Shown: piece after piece, positions 12,401-21,400 of the stretch
Layout: every line of letters begins with the position of its first letter
Position numbering within the stretch: position 1 is the stretch's first letter
Source of the DNA: Balanoglossus misakiensis
Lineage: Eukaryota > Hemichordata
Reading direction: 5' to 3'
NCBI GenBank assembly: GCA_040954595.2
Contig: CM082576.2
Location: 19,158,001-19,222,000 of the forward strand
Length of the DNA: 64,000 nucleotides
Made by a program: the position numbers and the translations under genes
The notes under the pieces: generated by a model
What the model saw: only the letters and a program-made list of their open reading frames with translations
Told to the model about the DNA's origin: nothing
The model's database searches: none

Positions 12401-15400
12401 TGAAATGTACTTTGAATACAGGTATAGAAGTAAATGTAATGATGCAAATAAAGCATTGTGTATTTGTATTTTTGTTACGACAGGTGAGACTGAGTCCTGC
12501 GGTAGTTCTAGAACCCCCGGAGGTAGTTCTAGAACTACCCGGGACTTGGTTTTAAACCTGTGGTTTTGTGTGAGACGGAGGTTCTCTCAGTGAATGACTT
12601 GTATATTGAATAGTGTGACGTCACGATCGTGGTTTAATTGTATGATCATCTCCTTTGCAACTAAAGACTACTTTTGAACTGTCAGCAGAAAGTCTGATCC
12701 TCAAAGAATTTTGTACTGTAAACAGGAAATTTTCGCGAGCGATACATTTTTGCGAACTATGCGAGAGCCAAAAAAACGCGAAAATAAACAAGTTGTGTAA
12801 AAATGTTTTTCGAAGATAGCAATGCCGTGAAATATGAGAATGCGAAAATCAATCATCGCATAACAGTTGCCACTTTTGATATCATGAAAAATTTCCTGTT
12901 TTACAGTATGTCATAAATATAAATCAGAAACAAAACTGGGCCAAGTATTTTAAGAATCTGGCATCTGTCACACTGATAGTTTGAGCTTAGAGAATCATAA
13001 TATGCTGTTCTTGGAATTTTCGGGTGTGATAAATGTCGTTTCAAAATTTTTACATTTGATTTATACTAATACAAACATTGTTTTATACATGTACATTGGA
13101 TACTCACTGTTGGTGAAGTAATTTTATCATCAATGAAATTTCGTCAACTTGATGAGCTGAATCTTTATGACCATTCATCACACAAACATACTCTTTCTTT
13201 TTATTTTAATGATATTCAGGAACATGTGGTGGTTTGGAAACTGGTGAATCGGGGACCTTTCACAGCACTGGATACCCAGATGATAATTATTACATTCTAC
13301 AAGAATGTATTTGGACAATCCAGGGACCTGCAACATCCAGAATAAGTGCTCACTTGTAAACTGTCAAATTCCAAAACCAGTTATTTTTTACAGTAAAACT
13401 TGCATAAACCACTAACTCTGTCTAATCTGGAAACCTGCCTATACAAAACACCTTTTCCCGTCCATTCGACATACAAACACTTTAAAAAAAAAAACAGACA
13501 CATGTATTAGATTTAAATTCATTTCAACTAAAAAAAAAATAATTTGATTTTTTTCTTCCTTATAACAAACATGATTTTTGGTAAACTTTTGAATTAAAGG
13601 GCCATTATCTATAACTTCAGGCTAGTTTATCAGTAATTTTGTTTTGTGTTTATTACACCTCACGTATTATACCGTTTTCGTGATTGGCTGAGACGCGCTC
13701 ACGTGATATAGAAAAAAAAGTGATATAACATGGCTAGAGTTGATATAGCCCTGTCGCGTGCGCTGATATTGCCCGCTTGGTTGTTTTGGTGTTCTGGGCA
13801 CGACTTCTGCGCGTTCCAAACTGTCGTTCAATGGCTTCCTTCACGATCAGTCAACTCCCGCATCTATATGGCTTCAAAGCGACACACAGGCTTAACACCT
13901 GTTCTACTGGATGATATTTTACTGCAAACGGGCAGTAAATACACCAAAATCGCAACCAACAGCGCAGTATTTTCAAAATAATCTAAGTTCGAAGTAGGTA
14001 TCGTATAATTCTTGGGAGATCGAGACATTTTACATTCTCAGCAACGTACGACATATGGACGCGAGTCTACATGCTACATGCTGCAGTGTATGTACGTTCA
14101 AATGTTCGGCGTAATAAAATTAATAACACATTATGCTCGGGCAACATCACGATTTGAAGCCTGCCCTCGGGCTGGTGATCTCTGACCAAAATATTGATGA
14201 TACCCTCGCCTGCGGCTCGGGCATCATCAATATTATGGTCAGAGATCACCATCCCTCATGCAGGCTTCAAATCGTGATATTGCCCTCGCTATCCTGTGTT
14301 ATTATTTAAATTAAACACTTTTTCTTGTTCCTCTCCTCATGAGTAACCCATCACACCCAGCTCTCTGCTTGTCAACGAGTCATGTGTATGTGTACTGACT
14401 GTTGTTATTATTTACGAATGTTTTCAAACAACAACAATGCCGATTGTGCCCTCATAGGTTTCGTTGAGAAGTTAAGACTATGGATTTAACTCTGCCCTGC
14501 GTAGCTGAACAAGAAACTATAATTGATACACAGAATAGAAATACTGAAAAATGCAAAAAGTTACAGCTAATGGGGCTTAAGTCATGAAACTGTGTTTATT
14601 TTCATGTATATTGGCTTGAGACAGCTCACTATTTATGATGTGTGTTGTGACATTTTTTTATTCTTTTCAGTTTCTACATTTTGACACTGAACTTTATCAT
14701 GATACTGTTGTCATTGTCGAGGTGTCTGTGTTTGACCCATCCAAAGTTCTTGCCACATACAGTGGACCGGACCAGCCTGATGAAGTTATTAGCAGTGGTA
14801 ATGCAATGTTGGTGAAATTTCTCTCAGATAGTTCGCATACTGCTACTGGCTTTGAAGCATCTTGGCAAGCAGGTAATACCAAGTTTTATACATAATGTAA
14901 AACTGGAAATTTTCGCAAACGATAAATTTTCGCGAACTACACATAAACTTTGCATGTGTGGACACAAGGCAACTAAAAGCATTAATGCTCTGTGTTTACC
15001 TTAGGCAAATAGTGTCTCTGAAACGTTTCGAATTTTACCCTACGTGAACCTGGTATAACATTATAGATTGCACATGTAGGCAATATTTGCCCTACCTCGA
15101 CTGTGATCTTGCTGATGTCCTGTTTGTGAAGTGTTTCTGTTAAGATGACTTCTTCTTTCTTTCAGTGTATTCTTTGTGTGGTGGGAATTTCATAGCACAG
15201 TCATATAAACAGAATCTCAGCAGTACAGAATATTTTGAAGGCAAGAATTATCTCAACAATGAAGATTGTAACTGACAGCTGGCATCATTCACAACAGAAT
15301 TTGTTGTCACTTTACAGGTAGTGGATTCAGATGCAATTAATCGTGTGAGTTGTTTTACAGCATGACAAAAATTAGTAATTATATTTTTAAAAATACATTT

Positions 15401-18400
15401 TATTTTTGTCATTTCTGGTCAATTCTCAGTAGTCACTTTTCCGATTTCTTAAAATTTGGTTTACAAGGACCTACAATATTTGTTATTATGGTGTACATAA
15501 ACATGTGACAAATATCAATACTGGGGAGGAGGGGGGTGGGTAGTTTTAGACATTTTTGGTCCAAAAGTCCACTTATGTCAGAAACGGCTCTTCCAGTTGT
15601 TTTGGATTTTGGTTTATTGGGATGTGAAAATATTCTTTATCAGATGTATTCTTATATTACCTCATCAATGCTAAAGGTGTCCTTATATTGTCCCTTTAAA
15701 TCACTTAAAATCATTCCCAAAGAATTTCAACCCAGTAAGAATTGTAAGGATCACAGATCTATCTTCTTTTGCCATTCTTTCTGGAAGTTTATAATATAAG
15801 CTAATCTGATACTGGGTCATTATGGAACTTTTTAACAGAAAAAATAACAAAATGTGAAAAAAGTTAAATGAGTTTAATTTGATAACTACATGTATAACGA
15901 CAGAAAGGTTTGACCTAAGGAAGTCATATACAGTTAACAGTCATTTCTTCTGTCGCGTACGACTTTTTATCCAGAAGGCAATTATTATGTGATTTGATCC
16001 CCTAGCACAAAATAAAAGGCAGCCAGGATTACACCAAACCTGTGGATTGAATTCATTATTCCTTGTTTGGTATTTTTAGCTTGGCTGTCACTTGTGTCAG
16101 CCAAGCTGTAGCAGTAGGTTTATAAGTGTCCGTCTGTCGTCCGGCGTCCGTTGTCCGTCGTCCGTCAACTTTCGGTATTTCAATCTTCTTCGTTAAAACG
16201 ACATTGCATATTTAGCTATAATTTGGTAGGAATGTGTGTTATGGTGCCCCTACCTGATTTTGTAAATTTGGATTTGATGGGGTCATAAATATGCTAATTA
16301 GATCTAAAAATAGAATGTTGGTCAAACATTTTCTTCTCCCTAACTACATGTACGATGGAGCTGAAATTTGGCAGGAATGTGTGTTATGGTGCCCCTACCT
16401 GATTTCATAAATTTGGATATGATCGGGTCATGAATATGCAAATTAGATCTAAAAATATAATTTTTGGTAAAAAATCTTCTTATCCCTAACTACATGTACG
16501 ATGGAGCTGAAATTTGGTAGAATGTGTGTTATGGTGCCCCTACCTGATTTTGTTTTATTGGAATTTTGATCGGGTCATGAATATGCAAATTAGTACCTTG
16601 GTACTTCCTTTTGATGTTGTTCTTTAGGAATAAATTCTTTCTTTCTTTAGCACAATGAATCAGGCTGAATGTGGATATTAAATACTTGTGATGTCTATGT
16701 TTGGTTTTGTTTAATAGAATACAATTGTTATGATTAAAACCTAGGGTATTCATATCATTGCCCAGCTATAGGTTTCACTGTTAAAGTCAGCAGAGCTCTT
16801 TTGACCGATAGGTCACTTGTTTCTTTAAAGGTTGCCAGGGAATTGAAATTCTGCGTAGTTTTGGCACGATTCAGTCACCAGGGTATGATGTTAGCACTTA
16901 CCCTGATGATGTTATGTGTAGCTGGTTAATCAAGGAACCAACTGGAAGACCATTAACTCTTATCTTTGATGAGAACTTTGGATTAGAGAGGAACACAGAT
17001 GTTGATTACATCATTGTATCAGATATGATCATGAGTCAGCCATGTTAAAAATATTTGTCATATTAAAAAATTTGTCATATTATTTTGCAGTGATTTTAGT
17101 TTGACAATTTTGGCAGACATTACTTCAAACTATACAACTTTGGAACACAATTTGGAAATTTAATTAATCACATATATACTGTAAAACGGGATACTTTTGC
17201 AACATGAAATTTTCGCGTTATCAAAAGAGGCAAGTGTTATGCAACAATAACTTTTCACGTTCTTGTATTTCACTGCATCATTATCCCCGAAAAACATTTT
17301 TACGCAACTTTTTATTTTCATGTTTTGATGGCTCTCACGTAGATCGCGAAAATTTATTGTTTGCGAACATTTCCCATTTTACAGTATGTTGAGTAGCTGT
17401 TACAGCAGGAAATGCAACAAGGATTGAATACTATAAAATTTTCGTGAACGATAAATTTTCGTAAACTATGTGAGAGCCAAAAAATATGAAAATAAAAAGT
17501 CGCTTAAAATGCTTCAGAGATAACAATGCAGTAAAATATGGCAATGTGAAAATTAATTGTCGCGTAACAGTAGCCACCTTTGATATCGCGACAATTTCCT
17601 GTTGTGAAGATTTCCCGTTTTACGGTATTTACAATGCATGCTTAATTTGTCTTTGTTACTGAAGGTATACAATGGTACTGAGAGTGATGATGATATCATT
17701 ATTGGTCCATGGAGTGGCAATTCTGATGGAGTCATTGATGGCACTGTGCCACCACCCGATTGCCGTACAGACATTGGACACTTTTCGGTTGTGTTCAGGA
17801 GTAGTAGAACACGACCAGCTAAAGGATTCAGGGCTTCATTTTCACCAGGTACACATACTGTAAAACACTTTATTTTCACGAGTTGAAATTTTCGCGACAT
17901 CGAGAGAGGCCACTGTTTCGCCAGTATTAATTTTCGCGTTCTCTTATTTCATTCATTGCATCTTTATCTTCAAAAAAATTACGCAACTTTTTATTTTCAC
18001 GCTATTTTGGCTCTCGCGTATTTCGCGAAAATCTCTTGCTCGCGAAAATAAAGTGTTTTACAGTAACTTACTAACATTTCAGAAAAAGTTGTTACAGAAT
18101 TCTTAGAAACACACTCTCCCTTTATTCCTTGTGATTTAGAGTCATTAATTGAAAGGTGCAAATGTTTTTGAATTTTTACGAAACTTCAAAGAGCTGGAAA
18201 AACAGAGACAGTAATTTCTTACAATTGCAATGCAATTTTGGACCATTGACAGGAATGGCAACACTCTTGTATCACACTCAATAAAGTGATGGGGTCGTCG
18301 CACTGCGTTTGTTTGTTTATAAACATTGCAATTCATCCACAAATCCCTGAAATTAGACAGCCACGACCTACTAGGATCTTCAGTTGCTGTCATGGACAGT

Positions 18401-21400
18401 CTAGGATACTGTCAGCTGCTTCGTTCATTCTAAGAATTATCTTATTTGAGGGATTTGTGGATGAATTGTAATGTTTATAAACAAACGCATTGCGACGACC
18501 CCTTCACTTTAAAACAACTGACATTTATGAGTTTAAGTATTTGTCTGCATGCATTCTTATCATTGTGATCCTTGTTCTGACAGACTGTCCCGAAATTGTG
18601 ATTAGTGAGGGCGTGGTGACCAGTACAGAGATAGAAGGTATGATGTCTCTGTCTCATTCCAATGCTCGGACGGTTATCCAGTAGTTAAAGGGGATGTCCG
18701 GTCTAGCTGATATCTACATAATTTTGTAGCTTTGAGGTCACTCTTTCAGGAAAAAAAAAACATTTTCGCCGTGTATAAGTCGTACCAGCTATGCAAATAT
18801 GCCTAGCCTGGTGTCTTGTATCCAAGATAATTAATGAAAAAAGTGCAGTGATGAGAGAGACTTAATTTGTCTCTTGAATCTATTGTTAGCAACAACTTGA
18901 ATGACACTAATTTGTTGTTTATTTTTTAGGAATAACATGTGGTGGACCCCCTGAGTGCAGCAATGGAATTCTTACCAATGTTACCAGTACAGTGTATGGT
19001 GGCATTGCTTATTATCAATGCATTGAGGGCTATCAGTTTATAAATAATGTGTCTTCATTGGAATGCCAAGCAGATGGTGTCTGGGGTCCACTTGTGCCCC
19101 AATGCGAGCGTAAGTTGATATTTTTGAAAACAATTAAACTGCCATTGTAGTGCACACTTAGGAGACGGATTTTCAGAAAAATGTTAGTCCTCTGAACCTT
19201 TCAGTGCTTTAAAGCCACTAGAGCTGCCACTTTTTGCATTTATTTTCAGATTTTATTTTCCGACGTAGATTGGTACATTGAAATAATTAAGCTTACTGAT
19301 AGGGATACAAGAACATGTCATCAATGCCTGATTGTGGCTGTATGTTGCAATTTAAACGTGCAATGTATTAAACAGGTGCCGTACCCATTTTATTAAAATC
19401 AGCCTCCATACAAACAGTATGCAGCTAGCTATCGTGGTATGCATCACCATAGATTTGAAAGGTTTTACTGTGGAAAAGAAAAAAAATTGTGAAATTTGGC
19501 AGCTCTAGAGGCTTTAAAGTGTGTGATGAGTCGTTTTGAAAACAAAGTATAACACAGGGTGTTCACTGTCATGTTTTCATAAAAATCACTGACTCAAGTT
19601 GAAATTCTCTCCATAGCGTTATGATGGGGCACTTTGTGCTGGTTGCTACATTCCACATGGGTGTCTAATTGGGACATTACACACTGAATGTTAAACCAGA
19701 CACTGGTAACTTGAAAATATGCAGGATTGTGAGGGTTACTGCTACATGTCCCTCTAAACCATTTTCCTAGTATTAACACACTTGTAATGTTATCTGTTCA
19801 TCTTATTCAAACAGCTCGCGAGTGTCCACCACCGAATGTAGACAACTACTTATCATATGAAATTGTTAATGGTGATTCATTGATTTTTGGAACAACCGTT
19901 GCCTACTCATGTCCATCTGGCTACAGTCTGACTGGCTACACTGTCTCTACATGTGGTGAAGATGGATCATGGATTGGAGATCCAGGATACTGTCAACGTA
20001 AGTCATTTAAGGATGTACATTCAGTAAAATTGAAAATATGGTCATTTCTTTTAATTGTTAATTTTTGGATTATCCTATGTATGTATAATGAAAATTTGTG
20101 ATAAAATATAGGGGTCACCACGCTTGTTTTTGAAATACAGAGTCATGAATTTAGTCGATAATTGAAAAAAAGGAGTCAATGGTATCTGGACTTTTATAGT
20201 GGGAACTTGGGGTGAAAATGTTAAAGTTGTGACAGAATACAGATACCCAATATATATACCACAATCAAGTCTGCATCCACATAGTGTTTTATTTTTTTTA
20301 CTTGCAGGATTGAACTGCAGTGATATACTCATAACAGACCCACATCTACAAGCTGTCCCTGATAGTGGACCATATTATATGGGCAGTAACATCACATTCT
20401 ATTGTAATGCTGGCTATGAATTAAATGGTGCTGATTACCTGACTTGTCAATCCGATTTACAGTGGAATAGTGCAATACCATCATGCATTGGTAAGTTCAC
20501 ATCAAGATTGGTCTTCATGTGGTTGTCTGCTTATGAGGTACCGTAATCGATCACTCCAGTAATTTGACTATTTATCATAAATGTCACCTAAACTACATGC
20601 TGATAGGACATACAGTTCATGCCATGCAAATCTATGGCTGTCAGAAATTTCATGATTTTCGTAATTTTATTTTTCATTGATTACTGTAAAACAGGAAATT
20701 TTCGCGACAAAGAAATTTTTTGCGATATCAAAAGCAGAAACTGTTATGAGACGATTAATTTTCATGTTCTCGTATTTCACTACATTGTTATCACTGAAAA
20801 TAGTTTTTTACACAAAAATGTCTTTTTTTTTTGGGCTCTTGCATAGTTCGCGAAAATTTGTTTGTGAAAATTTCCTGTTGGTCTGGTGGTTCCCAGCTAA
20901 ACTTGTTGGTCTGAATTTACCAGCGGACCTGTGGGATTTTGATCATATCTTGATGAATAACATTTCAGATATCAATGAATGTAGTACATTGGTGGCACGG
21001 TGTGGAATCAATCAAGTCTGTGAAAATAGAGATGGTGACTATCAGTGTGCATGTTTGGTGGGATTTGAACCAGATGTGAATGGAACAGCATGCAAAGGTG
21101 AGACATAAACAAGTCACTTGCAACATAACTTCAAGTCACTATTTTCACATTTAACACATTCCGAACTTATTTCAGAATTCCGGATAAATTTTTGGAATGA
21201 CCTTTTAATCTCAGGTGTCTTTTTCTCATAGGATTACATTGATAATTGCTAGAAAACAAACTTCTACTATTGTCATTTTCACGAAATTTTACACATAGCT
21301 CAGTCTAGTAAATATAAATTCATTGGTCAAATAAAATTGTGTGATTACAATGCTCTATTTTGAGATAAATTTCTTTAAGGTTTTTGTCCATAGACAAACC

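Larger units (their letters stand above)
15345..16830. other. repeat-filled interval where the second half of CUB 2 is expected
   Basis: It contains repeat R2 (15805-16040), a hairpin (16077-16112) and three tandem copies of a unit of about 146 bp (about 16214-16600). No exon completing CUB 2 is visible. Confidence 0.65.
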
